A stretch of 64,000 bases of DNA from Mycolicibacterium senegalense (GTDB taxonomy: Bacteria; Actinomycetota; Actinomycetes; Mycobacteriales; Mycobacteriaceae). Of this stretch, positions 41,358 to 54,400 are shown piece after piece. The notes under the pieces were generated by a model. The model did no database searches, was not told the DNA's origin, and saw only the letters and a program-made list of their open reading frames with translations. Both the position numbers and the translations under genes were made by a program. Every line of letters begins with the position of its first letter. Positions within the stretch are counted from its first letter, which is position 1. Location: contig NZ_CP081000.1 of NCBI RefSeq assembly GCF_019645875.1, positions 2,108,001 through 2,172,000 of the forward strand, read 5' to 3'.

Positions 41358-42827
41358 ATGAGCGACGTGCCGGAGTTGGATGCGGCCGGACTGCCCGAAG
41401 AGCTGAGCGCAGTCGATCAGCTGTTGCACCGGGGTGAGGCAAACCCGCGTACCAGGTCCGGGATCCTCGGCGTCGAGATCCTCGACACCACACCGGATTG
41501 GGAACGATTCCGCGCCCGGCTCGACCACGCGTCGCGCAAGGTTTTACGACTGCGCCAGAAGGTGGTCATGCCCACCCTGCCCACCGCCGCTCCGCGCTGG
41601 GTCGTCGACCCCGATTTCAACCTCGACTACCACGTGCGGCACGTGCGGGTTCCCGAGCCGGGAACGTTGCGCGATGTGTTCGACCTGGCTGAGATCGCGC
41701 TGCAGTCACCGATGGACATCAGCCGCCCGCTGTGGAGCGCCACCCTCGTCGAAGGGCTGGCCCACGGGCGTGCGGCGACCATCCTGCACCTGAGCCACGC
41801 GGTGTCCGACGGTGTCGGCATCGTCGAGATGTTCGCCAACATCTACGACCTCGAACGCGATCCCGAGCCGACCGCGCCGGCGCCACTGCCCATCCCGCAG
41901 GACCTCTCGCCCAACGACCTGATGCGTGAAGGCATCAGCCGGTTGCCCGGATCGATCGCGGGCGGCGTACTCGGTGCCCTCGGGCAGGCGGCCCGCGCGG
42001 TGACGAAGGTGGTGCGCGATCCGGTCTCGGCGGTCAACGGTGCGGTGGATTACGCGATGTCCGGGGCGCGGGTGATGGGTCCGGCTGCGCATCCCTCGCC
42101 GCTGTTGCGCCGCCGCAGCCTGTCGTCGCGCACGGAGGCGATCGACATCCCGTTCTCCGACCTGCACCGGGCGGCCAAGGCCGCCGGCGGTTCGATCAAC
42201 GACGCTTATCTCGCCGGGCTGTGCGGCGCCCTCCGCCTCTACCACGAGGCGAAGGGCATCTCCATCGACACGTTGCCGATGGCCGTGCCCGTCAACCTGC
42301 GATCCGAGGACGATCCGGCCGGCGGCAACCGCTTCGCCGGGGTCAACTTGGCCGCACCGGTCGGAATCGTCGACCCGGAGACCCGGGTCAAAGCTGTCCG
42401 GGCGCAGATAATGACCAAGCGCGAGGAGCGTGCCATCGACATGGTGGGCTCGATCGCGCCTGTGCTGAGCCTGCTGCCCGACGCCGTGTTGGAGACGGTG
42501 GCCGGTTCGGTGGTCAATTCCGACGTGCAGGCCAGCAATGTTCCGGTCTACCCCGGTGACACCTTCCTCGCCGGCGCAAAGATATTGCGTCACTACGGGA
42601 TAGGGCCGCTGCCCGGCGTCGCGATGATGGTGGTGCTGATCTCCAGATCGGGATACATCACGGTCACCGCTCGCTACGACCGGGCCGCCATCACCGACGA
42701 GAAGCTGTTCGCCCAATGCCTGCTGGACGGTTTCGACGAAGTGCTGGCGCTCGGTGGCGACGGCCGGGCGGAACCGGCCTCCTTCAGCAGCGATACGTCG
42801 GCGACGAACGGGAGTGCTGCACAGTGA
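41358..42827 (+). CDS. WS/DGAT-family wax ester synthase/diacylglycerol acyltransferase (Rv2484c-like)
   Basis: A 489-residue acyltransferase. The N-terminal WES domain carries the active-site region LSHAVSDGVG (about residues 145-154). The canonical motif is HHxxxDG; here the first His is Ser, while the second, catalytic His and the Asp-Gly are kept. The C-terminal DUF1298 half includes NLRSEDDPAGGNRF and SNVPVYPG...GPLPGVAMMV. ATG at 41358 (MSDVPELD) follows GGGAGAGGG. It overlaps the next gene (GTGA), and the trio with plsC-like and plsB2 suggests triacylglycerol or phospholipid acylation. Confidence 0.92.
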   Translation: MSDVPELDAAGLPEELSAVDQLLHRGEANPRTRSGILGVEILDTTPDWERFRARLDHASRKVLRLRQKVVMPTLPTAAPRWVVDPDFNLDYHVRHVRVPEPGTLRDVFDLAEIALQSPMDISRPLWSATLVEGLAHGRAATILHLSHAVSDGVGIVEMFANIYDLERDPEPTAPAPLPIPQDLSPNDLMREGISRLPGSIAGGVLGALGQAARAVTKVVRDPVSAVNGAVDYAMSGARVMGPAAHPSPLLRRRSLSSRTEAIDIPFSDLHRAAKAAGGSINDAYLAGLCGALRLYHEAKGISIDTLPMAVPVNLRSEDDPAGGNRFAGVNLAAPVGIVDPETRVKAVRAQIMTKREERAIDMVGSIAPVLSLLPDAVLETVAGSVVNSDVQASNVPVYPGDTFLAGAKILRHYGIGPLPGVAMMVVLISRSGYITVTARYDRAAITDEKLFAQCLLDGFDEVLALGGDGRAEPASFSSDTSATNGSAAQ

Positions 42828-44470
42828 CTTCGAAAGAACCGAGCGCACGGGCAACCAGGCAGATGCGGCTGCCCGGCACCCTGGCCGAGATCGAGGGCAG
42901 TCCCGAGGGCCCTGAGATCGGCGCGTTCTTCGACCTGGACGGGACGCTCGTCGCCGGGTTCACCGGGGTGATCATGACCCGGGACCGGTTGCGCCGCGGC
43001 CAGATGGGTGTCGGTGAGTTCATCGGCATGGTGCAGGCCGGGCTCAACCATCAGTTGGGTCGCTCCGAGTTCGAGGACCTGATCGGCAAGGGCGCCCGGA
43101 TGTTGCGCGGCAACTCACTCAGTGACCTCGACGAACTCGGTGAGCGGCTGTTCCTGCAACACGTGCAGGGCCGCATGTACCCGGAGATGCGCGCGATGGT
43201 GCGTGCTCACATGGCCCGTGGCCACACCGTCGTGTTGAGTTCGTCGGCGCTGACGGTCCAAGTGGAGCCCGTCGCTCGGTTCCTGGGTATCGACAACGTC
43301 CTGTGCAACAAGTTCGAGACCGACGCGGACGGTCTGATCACCGGCGAGGTCAAGACGCCGGTGATCTGGGGCTCCGGTAAAGCCCGTGCGGTGCAGAACT
43401 TCTCGGCCGCCAACGGGGTGGACCTGACCAAGAGCTACTTCTATGCCGACGGCGACGAGGACGTCGCCCTGATGTACCTGGTTGGCCATCCACGGCCGAC
43501 GAATCCAGCCGGCAAGCTGGCCGCAGTTGCGGCCAAACGCGGCTGGCCCGTGCTGAAGTTCAGCAGCCGCAGCGGCAGCAGTCCGGTTGCGCAGCTGCGC
43601 ACCCTGGCCAGCCTGGCCACCATCCCGACGGTGGCCGCCGGGGCGATCGGACTCGGGCTGCTCACCCGCAACAAGCGCACCGGCGTCAACTTCTTCACCT
43701 CGAACTGGAGCAAGCTGCTGATGCTCACCACGGGCATCGAGCTCAACGTCCTCGGTGAGGAGAACCTGACCGCGCAGCGACCCGCGGTGTTCATCTTCAA
43801 TCACCGCAACCAGGCGGACCCGATGATCGCGGGCCGGCTGGTCGGCGTGGACTTCACCGGGGTCGGCAAGAAGGAGCTCGAGCGCAATCCCTTGATGGGT
43901 CCGCTGGGCAAGGTCATGGATGCGGCATTCATCGACCGCGACGACCCGGAGAAAGCCGTGGAAAGTCTGCACAAGGTCGAAGAGCTTGCCCGCAAAGGCT
44001 TGTCGATACTGATCGCCCCGGAAGGGACGCGGCTCGACACCATCGAGGTCGGTCCGTTCAAGAAGGGACCGTTCCGCATCGCGATGGCCGCAGGCATTCC
44101 GATCGTGCCGATCGTGATCCGTAACGCCGAGGTGATCGCGCACCGCGACTCCAGCACGTTCAACCCTGGCAAGGTGGATGTCGCGGTGTACCCGCCGATC
44201 TCCGTCGAGGACTGGACGGTCGAGAACCTCTCCGACCGCATCACCGAGGTCCGCCAGATCTACCTCGACACGCTGAAATCCTGGCCGCACGACGAACTTC
44301 CCACGTTCGACGTCTATTCCCGCGCCGCGTCGACCGAGAAAGCCGCGCCACGGCGGGCCGCTGCCAAAGCGCCGGCCAAGAAAGCACCGGCCAAGAAAGC
44401 GCCCACCAAAAAGACTGCCCCCAAACCGGACACCGCGTCACAGCGGTCGACTCCCAAGGGCCGGCCGTGA
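42824..44470 (+). CDS. plsC: bifunctional HAD-IB phosphatase / PlsC-type acyltransferase (Rv2483c-like)
   Basis: A 548-residue fusion. The N-terminal HAD-IB domain (about 30-255) has the nucleophile motif [17 protein letters not shown] and [11 protein letters not shown]. The C-terminal acyltransferase (about 310-490) has the catalytic FNHRNQADP (HX4D) and APEGTRLD. The last 40 residues are a Lys/Ala/Pro-rich basic tail ([16 protein letters not shown]). It matches M. tuberculosis Rv2483c, proposed to be a 1-acylglycerol-3-phosphate acyltransferase. The added phosphatase could also act on phosphatidate. GTG start and stop both overlap their neighbours by 4 bp. Confidence 0.92.
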   Translation: MTSKEPSARATRQMRLPGTLAEIEGSPEGPEIGAFFDLDGTLVAGFTGVIMTRDRLRRGQMGVGEFIGMVQAGLNHQLGRSEFEDLIGKGARMLRGNSLSDLDELGERLFLQHVQGRMYPEMRAMVRAHMARGHTVVLSSSALTVQVEPVARFLGIDNVLCNKFETDADGLITGEVKTPVIWGSGKARAVQNFSAANGVDLTKSYFYADGDEDVALMYLVGHPRPTNPAGKLAAVAAKRGWPVLKFSSRSGSSPVAQLRTLASLATIPTVAAGAIGLGLLTRNKRTGVNFFTSNWSKLLMLTTGIELNVLGEENLTAQRPAVFIFNHRNQADPMIAGRLVGVDFTGVGKKELERNPLMGPLGKVMDAAFIDRDDPEKAVESLHKVEELARKGLSILIAPEGTRLDTIEVGPFKKGPFRIAMAAGIPIVPIVIRNAEVIAHRDSSTFNPGKVDVAVYPPISVEDWTVENLSDRITEVRQIYLDTLKSWPHDELPTFDVYSRAASTEKAAPRRAAAKAPAKKAPAKKAPTKKTAPKPDTASQRSTPKGRP

Positions 44471-46842
44471 CCGCCGGGATCGACGATTACCCGAGCTTCA
44501 GCACCAGTGACGATGCTCTGGTGCTCGCGTCGGTGTCCTCACCGGCTGAGCTCGAGCTGCTCAACGACTGGCTCAAGGCGCAGCGGCGCGAACATCCGGA
44601 CACGACCGTCGAAGTCCTGCAACTGCCGGCCACCGATGAACCCGCCCCCGGGGCGGTGGCCCGGTTGGTCGAGGAGCTGGAATCGGACGAGGACCGGCTG
44701 GTGGTTCCGGTCCGGGTGTTCTGGGTGCCCGGCGGATTGCCCACCCGGTTGAAAGTGGTGGGATTGATCTCCGGCCGCGACACCTACCGGCCTCCGGAGA
44801 TCCTGCAACGTCGCATCCTGCGCAAGAACCCGACGCGCGCCCGGATCGTCGCCGGTGAACCGGCCAAGGTATCGGAGCTGCGCAAGCAGTGGAGTGAGAC
44901 CACGGTCGCCGAAAACCCCCGGGAATTCGCACGATTCGTCCTTCGCCGGGCGGTGCTGGCCATCGAGCGGGTGGAGCTTCGGCTACTGGGCCCCGAATAC
45001 AAGTCGCCCCGGCTGGTCAAGCCGGAGATGCTCGACTCGGCGCGCTTCCGGCAGGGCCTGGAGCAGATTCCGGGGGCGACGGTCGAGAAGGCCGGGGAGA
45101 TGCTCGACGAGCTGTCCACGGGGTGGAGCCGGTTCTCGGTGGACCTGATCCCGACCCTGGGCCGCGCCATCTTCAGCCGCGGGTTCGACCCGCGCATCGA
45201 CTACGACCGCAGCGAGATCGAGTCGATGCGCCATGCCCTGGAACAACATCCGGCGGTGCTGCTGTTCTCGCACCGGTCCTATCTCGACGGCGTCATCGTC
45301 CCGGTGGCCATGCAGGAGAACCGGCTCCCGCCGGTCTACACCTTCGCCGGGATCAACCTGTCGTTCGGCCTGATGGGTCCGCTGTTCCGGCATTCCGGCG
45401 TGATCTTCCTGCGCCGCAAACTCGATGACCCGTTGTACAAGTACGTGCTGCGGCAGTACGTCGGCTACATCGTGGAGAAGCGGTTCAACCTCAACTGGTC
45501 CATCGAGGGCACCCGGTCCCGGACCGGAAAGATGTTGCCGCCCAAGCTCGGACTGCTCGCCTACGTCGCCAACGCGTACCTCGACGGCCGCAGTGACGAC
45601 ATCCTGCTGCAGCCGGTGTCGATCAGCTTCGACCAACTGCACGAGACGGCCGAGTACGCCGCCTATGCCCGCGGCGGTGAGAAGACGCCCGAGGGTCTGA
45701 GCTGGCTGTACAACTTCATCAAGGCGCAGGGCGAACGCAACTACGGCAAGATCTATGTCCGGTTCCCCGAAGCGGTTTCGATGCGCGAGCATCTGGGCGA
45801 GCCCGGCGGCGAGATGGCCCACGACGAAGCGGCCAAACGCCTGGCGATGCAGAAGATGGCCTTCGAGGTGGCCTGGCGCATCCTGCGCGTCACGCCGGTC
45901 AACGCGACCAACCTGGTCTCGGCGCTGCTGCTGGGCGCCCGTGGAGTGGCCCTGACGCTGGATCAGCTGCATCACACGCTGCAGGACTCGCTGGACTACC
46001 TGGAGCGCAAGAACACCCCGATGACCAACAGCGCGCTGCGGCTGCGGACCGCCGAGGGGGTTCGCTCGGCGGTCGACGCGCTCTCCGGCGGGCACCCGGT
46101 CACGTTGGTGGACAGCGGACGCGAGCCGGTGTGGCGCATCGCTGCTGAGGACGAGCTGGAGGCCGCGTTCTACCGCAACTCTCTGATCCACGCCTTTCAG
46201 GAAACCTCGATCGTCGAACTGGCCCTGGCGTACGCGGCCCGCGTCACCGACAACCCGCTGCAGGCGTTCTGGGATCAGGTGATGCGGCTGCGGGACCTAC
46301 TCAAGTTCGACTTCTACTTCGCCGATTCGGCGGCGTTCCGCGACAACGTCGCCGAGGAGATGTCGTGGTACGACCGCACGCCCGAAGGCCAGGCGGCGGG
46401 CGGCTGGGAAGCGAGGGTGTCAGCCGGGGGCGACGACATCTACCAGATGTTGCGGCGCAAACGTCCGCTGCTGGTGGGTGCCATGTTGCGACCGTTCTTC
46501 GAGGCCTACGCCATCGTTGCCGACGTCCTGCGCGACGCCCCGCCGGAGATCGGTGAGCGGGAGCTGACCAAGCGGGCACTCGGCGTCGGACGGCAGTACG
46601 TCGCCCAGGGCCGGGTGGGCAGCAACGAGTCGGTCTCGGCATTGTTGTTCGCCACCGCGCGTCAGGTGGCCGCCGATCAGGACCTGCTGGTCAACGGCCC
46701 CGACCTGAAGGCGCGGCGTAATGCCTTCCGCGACGAACTGCGCGGGATCGTCGACGACATGGACAAAGTCGACGAGATCGCCCGTGAGCAGTTCTACAAC
46801 CGGGAGAAGCAGCGGCGCGCCCAGCGGCACCTTTCCGGCTAG
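44467..46842 (+). CDS. plsB2: glycerol-3-phosphate acyltransferase PlsB2
   Basis: A 791-residue membrane-associated acyltransferase like M. tuberculosis PlsB2 (Rv2482c, 789 residues), catalysing the first acylation of glycerol-3-phosphate. Catalytic motif SHRSYLDG (HX4D, about residues 274-281), then [15 protein letters not shown] and [20 protein letters not shown] at 44467 overlaps the upstream stop. With the two preceding genes it makes a complete acylation operon from glycerol-3-phosphate towards diacylglycerol and storage lipid. Confidence 0.94.
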   Translation: MTAGIDDYPSFSTSDDALVLASVSSPAELELLNDWLKAQRREHPDTTVEVLQLPATDEPAPGAVARLVEELESDEDRLVVPVRVFWVPGGLPTRLKVVGLISGRDTYRPPEILQRRILRKNPTRARIVAGEPAKVSELRKQWSETTVAENPREFARFVLRRAVLAIERVELRLLGPEYKSPRLVKPEMLDSARFRQGLEQIPGATVEKAGEMLDELSTGWSRFSVDLIPTLGRAIFSRGFDPRIDYDRSEIESMRHALEQHPAVLLFSHRSYLDGVIVPVAMQENRLPPVYTFAGINLSFGLMGPLFRHSGVIFLRRKLDDPLYKYVLRQYVGYIVEKRFNLNWSIEGTRSRTGKMLPPKLGLLAYVANAYLDGRSDDILLQPVSISFDQLHETAEYAAYARGGEKTPEGLSWLYNFIKAQGERNYGKIYVRFPEAVSMREHLGEPGGEMAHDEAAKRLAMQKMAFEVAWRILRVTPVNATNLVSALLLGARGVALTLDQLHHTLQDSLDYLERKNTPMTNSALRLRTAEGVRSAVDALSGGHPVTLVDSGREPVWRIAAEDELEAAFYRNSLIHAFQETSIVELALAYAARVTDNPLQAFWDQVMRLRDLLKFDFYFADSAAFRDNVAEEMSWYDRTPEGQAAGGWEARVSAGGDDIYQMLRRKRPLLVGAMLRPFFEAYAIVADVLRDAPPEIGERELTKRALGVGRQYVAQGRVGSNESVSALLFATARQVAADQDLLVNGPDLKARRNAFRDELRGIVDDMDKVDEIAREQFYNREKQRRAQRHLSG

Positions 46843-46891
46843 TCCGGCTGCCGGCCGGGGTGCGGCGGCATCCACGCCATACCCTTGGACC

Positions 46892-48922
46892 ATGACTTCT
46901 GCCGGCCACGTGGCCGCATCCGGCGTGCGGAACAGCCCGGTGTGGCCGGTATTGGTCGGCGTGGGCGTGCTGGCCGGGGCGGTGGCGGCGGGCATCGGCG
47001 CGCTGTCGTTGGCCGACGCGCTGACGGCCACCGGTTTGCCGGACCCCGGCCCCGTCACCACCTACGGCCTGCCGTTCGTGCGCGCCTCCGGCGAGATCGC
47101 CGCCGTCGTCGCGGTCGGGGCATTCCTGTTCGCGGCGTTCCTGGCGGCACCCCAGGCCAACGGCGTCCTCGACGTCGCCGGCTATCGGGCGCTGCGGGTC
47201 GGCTCGGCGGCGTCGGCTGTATGGACCGTGTGCGCTGCACTGCTGGTTCCGCTGACGGTCTCAGACGTGTCCGGACAGCCGTTGCTCGACCATCTCGGGC
47301 CCGCCGACGTGTGGTCGGCGGCCGGAATGGTGGATGTGGCCGTCGCCTGGCGCTGGACGGCGCTCCTGGCCGCGGCCGTCACCATCGCCAGCCTGCCGGT
47401 GTTGCGATGGGGATGGACGCCGGTGCTGCTGGCCGGGTCACTGCTGACGTTGATGCCGCTGGTGCTGACCGGACACTCCTCAGCCGGAGGTGCCCACGAT
47501 CTGGCCACCAACAGCTTGTTCATTCACCTGGTCGCCGCCGCGCTATGGGCCGGCGGGCTGCTGGCGTTGCTGGCTCATGCCCTTCGGGCCGGAGGTGGGT
47601 CTGACGGCCCCGACACCGCGTTGGCCGCGCGACGCTTCTCAGCGCTGGCCCTGTGGTGCTTCGTCGCGATGGCCATCAGCGGCGTGCTCAACGCACTGGT
47701 GCGCGTTCAGCTGCCCGACCTGGTGCGTACCAGCTACGGCTGGTTGCTGGTGGCCAAGGTGCTGGCACTCAGCCTGCTCGGCGTGCTGGGCTGGCGGCAG
47801 CGTCGGGTCAGCCTGACCGCACTGGCCGCCGATCCGGGGGCGCGTCGACCGCTGATCCGGCTGGCGCTGACCGAGGCCGCCCTGTTCGGAGTCACCTTCG
47901 GCATCGCCGTCGGATTGGGACGTACCCCGCCGCCACCCGAGCCGCAGATCCCCAGTGCCACCGAGGTCGCCATCGGATACGACTTCGCCGGGCCGCCGAC
48001 GGTGGCGCGGGTGTTGTTCGACTGGCGATTCGACCTGCTGTTCGGGACCGCCGCGATCATCGGGGCGGTGGTGTACCTGGCCGGTATGTGGCGGCTGCGC
48101 CGACGCGGCGACGCCTGGCCGGCCGGCCGCACGGTCGCGTGGCTGCTGGGCTGTGCGGTCCTGCTGTTCACCACCTCATCCGGGCTCGGTCGCTACATGC
48201 CGGCGATGTTCAGCATGCACATGATCGCCCACATGCTGCTGTCCATGCTGGTTCCGGTGCTCCTGGTGTTGGGAGCCCCGGTGACCCTGGCGCTGCGGGC
48301 GTTACCCACCGCGGGCCGCGGATCGCCACCGGGTCCCCGGGAATGGCTGCTGGCGGCGTTGCACTCCAGGGTGTCGCAGTTCCTGACCCATCCCATTGTC
48401 GCCACCGTGCTGTTCGTGGCCGGCTTCTACGGCCTGTACTTCGGCGGCCTCTTCGACGCCGCGGTGAGCAATCATGCCGCGCACATCCTGATGAACGTGC
48501 ACTTCCTGCTGTCGGGCTACCTCTTCTATTGGGTCGTCATCGGAGTGGATCCGACTCCGCGGCCCGTCCCGCACCTGGTCAAGATCGGGATGGTGTTCGC
48601 CTCGCTGCCGCTACACGCGTTCTTCGGCGTGGTGATGATGGGCATGGACACCGTTCTCGGCGAAAGCTTCTACCGGTCATTGCAGCTGCCGTGGCACACC
48701 GACCTGATCGGAGACCAGCACCTCGGCGGAGCGATCGCCTGGGCGGCCGGAGAGGTCCCGCTGGTCATCGTGATGCTGGCGTTGCTGATTCAGTGGCGAC
48801 GCAGCGATCAGCGCACCGCCAAGCGGCTGGACCGGGCCGCCGATCGCGATGACGACGCCGACCTGGCGGCCTACAACGCGATGCTCGCCGAGATGGCGCG
48901 GCGTGACGGTCCACCGCGCTGA
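46892..48922 (+). CDS. CopD-CtaG fusion membrane protein (second copy)
   Basis: A 676-residue membrane protein with an N-terminal CopD-like half (about 30-350) and a C-terminal CtaG-like half (about 390-640), carrying the same motifs as the copper-island paralogue at 16357-18312 (FSMHMIAHMLLSMLVPVLLVLGAP, LMNVHFLLSGYLFYW, LPLHAFFGV, GESFYRSLQLPW, DQHLGGAIAWAAGEVPL). A TACCCT -10 ends 6 nt before the ATG, predicting a leaderless mRNA. It lies in conserved core, so it is likely the constitutive copy for copper insertion into the terminal oxidase, while the other is the regulated copy. That division is inference. Confidence 0.88.
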   Translation: MTSAGHVAASGVRNSPVWPVLVGVGVLAGAVAAGIGALSLADALTATGLPDPGPVTTYGLPFVRASGEIAAVVAVGAFLFAAFLAAPQANGVLDVAGYRALRVGSAASAVWTVCAALLVPLTVSDVSGQPLLDHLGPADVWSAAGMVDVAVAWRWTALLAAAVTIASLPVLRWGWTPVLLAGSLLTLMPLVLTGHSSAGGAHDLATNSLFIHLVAAALWAGGLLALLAHALRAGGGSDGPDTALAARRFSALALWCFVAMAISGVLNALVRVQLPDLVRTSYGWLLVAKVLALSLLGVLGWRQRRVSLTALAADPGARRPLIRLALTEAALFGVTFGIAVGLGRTPPPPEPQIPSATEVAIGYDFAGPPTVARVLFDWRFDLLFGTAAIIGAVVYLAGMWRLRRRGDAWPAGRTVAWLLGCAVLLFTTSSGLGRYMPAMFSMHMIAHMLLSMLVPVLLVLGAPVTLALRALPTAGRGSPPGPREWLLAALHSRVSQFLTHPIVATVLFVAGFYGLYFGGLFDAAVSNHAAHILMNVHFLLSGYLFYWVVIGVDPTPRPVPHLVKIGMVFASLPLHAFFGVVMMGMDTVLGESFYRSLQLPWHTDLIGDQHLGGAIAWAAGEVPLVIVMLALLIQWRRSDQRTAKRLDRAADRDDDADLAAYNAMLAEMARRDGPPR

Positions 48923-49082
48923 TAGGTCGGGTTTATCCCCAGCCTGCGTTTCATCCACAGCCGACGGCTTCGTCGGGTCCGCACACCGGCCGCGTGTCGG
49001 GGTGGCGGCGGTCAATGGCTGCGTAAGGCGGTCGACGCTTCGGCACCGGCCGCCGGAATGGATGAAGCGAAAGGAACCAGAA

Positions 49083-49532
49083 ATGTTCGAGACCCCGTTC
49101 ACCATCGTCGGCAACATCATCACAGATCCGGTGCGGCGACGGTTCGGCGATCAGGAGCTCTACAAGTTCCGGGTGGCCAGCAACTCGCGGCGCCGCACGC
49201 CCGACGGCAACTGGGAGCCCGGCAACTCGCTCTACGTGACCGTCAACTGCTGGGGAAATCTCGCCACCGGCACCAGCGCCTCCCTGATGAAGGGTGACGC
49301 CGTGATCGTGGTCGGGCACGTCCACACCAGCGAATACGACGACAAAGAGGGTGTGCGCCGGTCCTCGATCGAGGTGAAGGCCTCGGCGGTCGGGCCCGAC
49401 CTGTCCCGCTGCACAGCCAGGGTCGCGCCGTTGCCCAAACCCGCGGCCGGCCCTGCGGCCCAGCCCGAACCCGTCGACGCCGACGACCCCGGAACCGACC
49501 CTGACGAGGCGGAGCTGCCACTGTCGGCCTAG
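49083..49532 (+). CDS. single-stranded DNA-binding protein paralogue (SsbB-like, Rv2478c)
   Basis: A 149-residue OB-fold single-stranded DNA-binding protein: FTIVGNIITDPVRRRFGDQELYKFRVASNSRR, LYVTVNCWGNLA, KGDAVIVVGHVHTSEYDDKEGVRRSSIEVKASAVG. The acidic C-terminal tail (DADDPGTDPDEAELPLSA) lacks the DDDIPF-type terminus of the main SSB, so it probably does not recruit the same partners. ATG at 49083 follows AAAGGAA. It corresponds to the second mycobacterial SSB. Confidence 0.9.
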   Translation: MFETPFTIVGNIITDPVRRRFGDQELYKFRVASNSRRRTPDGNWEPGNSLYVTVNCWGNLATGTSASLMKGDAVIVVGHVHTSEYDDKEGVRRSSIEVKASAVGPDLSRCTARVAPLPKPAAGPAAQPEPVDADDPGTDPDEAELPLSA

Positions 49533-49641
49533 CGGGTTCGGGTCACGCCTAGGATGGGCGCGAGTGAGTTGGGCTTGACGCGACCCTTCGCGCGAGCGCC
49601 CATCCGACGTTCCCGAAAGCTTCAGAAAGGCACATCACGGC

Positions 49642-51315
<1,674 letters not shown>

Positions 51316-51414
51316 CCCGTGACAGGCTAAACGGCGCAGCAGGCTCGATGACGCTACTAATGTCGCAGCCATGCACCGGCGCCGGTGTGTAGGCGTGAGT
51401 AGGGAGTGATCCGT

Positions 51415-54400
51415 ATGACGGCCGAACCGGGAGCTCTTCGGGGACAGGGAATTAGCGATAAAGATCGCGCGCCGGCACCACCTGAGGTGATCCACCGGCT
51501 CGCGAAAGCTTTCCTGTCCACCTACCGAGCTCCGCAGGCCGACGCGCCGGGAGTGGCCGCCACCGGTCCTCAGGCGGCGGTGGCCGAGCGCCTGGTCTCC
51601 GATGATTTGGTGGCCGCCCACTATGCGTTGGGCGGTCAACGGGCACCGGGCGAGACGAAGGTCGCCGTGTACGCGGGTGACGCCGACTCCGGGCCGGCGC
51701 TGCAGATCGTCACCGAGCAGGCGGCGATGCTGGTGGATTCGGTGACGGTGCTGCTGCACCGCCACGGCATCGCCTATCCGGCCATCATGAACCCCGTCTT
51801 TCGGGTGCACCGCGACGCCGACGGGGTACTGCGGGATTTCCAGCCCGCCGCAGAGGCCACCGGAGTCGACGGCGTCGACGAATGCTGGATCCTGGTGCCC
51901 GTCCACGGGGCCGCTGACGGTCCGGCACTGACCGAAGTGGTCGGGCTGGTGCCCGGTGTCCTGGCCGAGGCGCGACAGATCGGCATGGACTCCGCGGCCA
52001 TGGGCGCAGCGCTGCACGCCCTGGCCAACGACGTCGCCACCGATGTCGAGGGCCGGTTTCCCAACACCGACCGCAGAGATGTCGCCGCGCTGTTGCGCTG
52101 GCTCTCCGACGGGCATTTCGTGCTACTGGGCTACCAGCAATGCTCGATCAGCGACGGGCAGGCCACGGTCGATCCGTCGAGTCGGCTCGGCGTGCTCAAG
52201 CTGCGCGAGGATGTGCTCCCGCCGCTGACCGCCGCCGACGATCTGATGGTGCTGGCTCAGGCCACCATGCCGAGCTATGTGCGCTACGGCGCCAACCCCT
52301 ACATCGTGGTGGTTCGCGACAGCGGTGGCGATCGGGCCGGTACGACCGCCACCGAACACCGTTTCGTTGGCTTGTTCACCGTGGCCGCGATGAACGCCAA
52401 TGTGCTGGAGATTCCGTTGATCTCGCGCCGGGTCGAGGAGGCGCTGGCCATGGCGCGGCGTGACCCCAGCCATCCGGGGCAGTTGCTGCGCGACATCGTC
52501 CAGACCATCCCGCGCCCCGAACTGTTCGCGTTGAGTTCCAAACAACTGCTGGACATGGCGCTGACCGTGGTGGACCTCGGTTCGCGGCGCCGTACCCTGC
52601 TGTTCCTGCGCGCGGATCAGCTGGCGCATTTCGTGTCCTGCCTGGTGTATCTGCCGCGCGACCGTTACACCACAGCGGTACGGCTGGAGATGCAGAACAT
52701 CCTGGTGCGCGAACTCGGCGGCGAGAGCATCGACTACTCGGCGAGGGTGAGCGAATCACCCTGGGCGGTAGTTCATTTCACGGTGCGCCTACCCGACGGC
52801 ACCTCTGCGCACACGGTCGACACCTCCACCGAGAACGAGAACCGGATCCAGGATCTGCTGACCGAGGCCACCCGCAACTGGGGTGATCGCATGACCAGCG
52901 CGGCAGCGCATGCCGCGCTGAGCCCGGCGGCGGTCGAGCACTATGCCACGGCGTTTCCCGACGATTACAAACAAGCCGTCGCTCCCGCTGATGCCATCGC
53001 CGATATCGCTATCATCGAGGCGCTGCAAGACAATTCGGTGAAGTTGGTGTTCGACGAGGGCGGCGCGGACGGGGCGGCTCAACTCACCTGGTACCTCGGC
53101 GGACAATCCGCCTCGCTGAGCGAGTTGCTGCCGATGCTGCAGTCGATGGGTGTGGTGGTGCTTGAGGAGCGCCCGTACACCGTGCACCGGGCCGACGGTC
53201 TGCCGGTCTGGATCTACCAGTTCAAGGTGATCCGGCAGCGGGGCATCCCGGTCGAACCGGATGCGGCTTCGCGTGAGGCCACCGCCCAGCGGTTCGCCGA
53301 TGCGGTCACCGCGATCTGGCACGGGTGGGTCGAGGTGGACCGGTTCAACGAATTGGTGCTGCGTGCCGACCTGACCTGGCAGCAGGTGGTGATCCTGCGT
53401 GCCTATGCGAAGTACCTGCGCCAGGCGGGTTTCCCGTACAGCCAGTCGCACATCGAATCGGTGGTCAACGAGAACCCGCACACCACCCGGTCGTTGGTGC
53501 AACTGTTCGAGGCGCTCTTCGACCCGTCCGAAGAATCCGCGGGTTCGCGGGACGCTCAGGGAGCGGCTGCCGCGGTGGCCGCCGACATCGACGCCTTGGT
53601 CAGCCTCGACACCGACCGGGTGTTGCGGGCCTTCGCGACCCTGATCCAGGCCACCTTACGTACCAACTACTTTGTGCAGCAGCCTGATTCGGCCCGCCAG
53701 CGGGGCGTCGTGGCGATGAAGCTGAATCCCGGACTGATCAACGAATTGCCGTTGCCGCGGCCCAAGTTCGAAATCTTCGTGTACTCGCCCCGGGTGGAGG
53801 GTGTTCATCTGCGATTCGGCTTCGTGGCCCGCGGCGGGTTGCGTTGGTCGGACCGACGTGAGGACTTCCGCACCGAGATCCTCGGCCTCGTCAAGGCGCA
53901 GGCGGTGAAGAACGCGGTCATCGTGCCGGTCGGGGCCAAAGGCGGGTTCGTGGTCAAACGGCCGCCCGAGCCGACCGGGGACCCCGCTGTCGACCGTGAG
54001 GCGACCCGCGCCGAAGGCGTCGCGTGCTACCAGCTTTTCATCTCCGGCCTACTCGACGTGACCGACAACGTCGACAAGGGGACCGGCGCCGTCGTCACTC
54101 CACCGGATGTGGTGCGGCGCGACGGGGAGGACGCCTACCTGGTGGTCGCGGCCGACAAGGGCACGGCCACGTTCTCCGACATCGCCAACGAGGTCGCGAA
54201 GTCCTACGGGTTCTGGCTCGGCGACGCGTTCGCCTCCGGCGGTTCGATCGGCTACGACCACAAGGCCATGGGGATCACGGCCAAGGGCGCTTGGGAGTCG
54301 GTGAAGCGGCACTTCCGGGAGATGGGTGTGGACACCCAGACCCAGGATTTCACCGTCGTCGGCGTCGGCGACATGAGCGGTGACGTGTTCGGCAACGGCA

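Noticed and set aside
41657..41683. GGGAAC followed by CGACCT inside the WS/DGAT gene
   Set aside because: The spacer is 15 bp, the site is within a coding sequence, and no start codon follows at a suitable distance.
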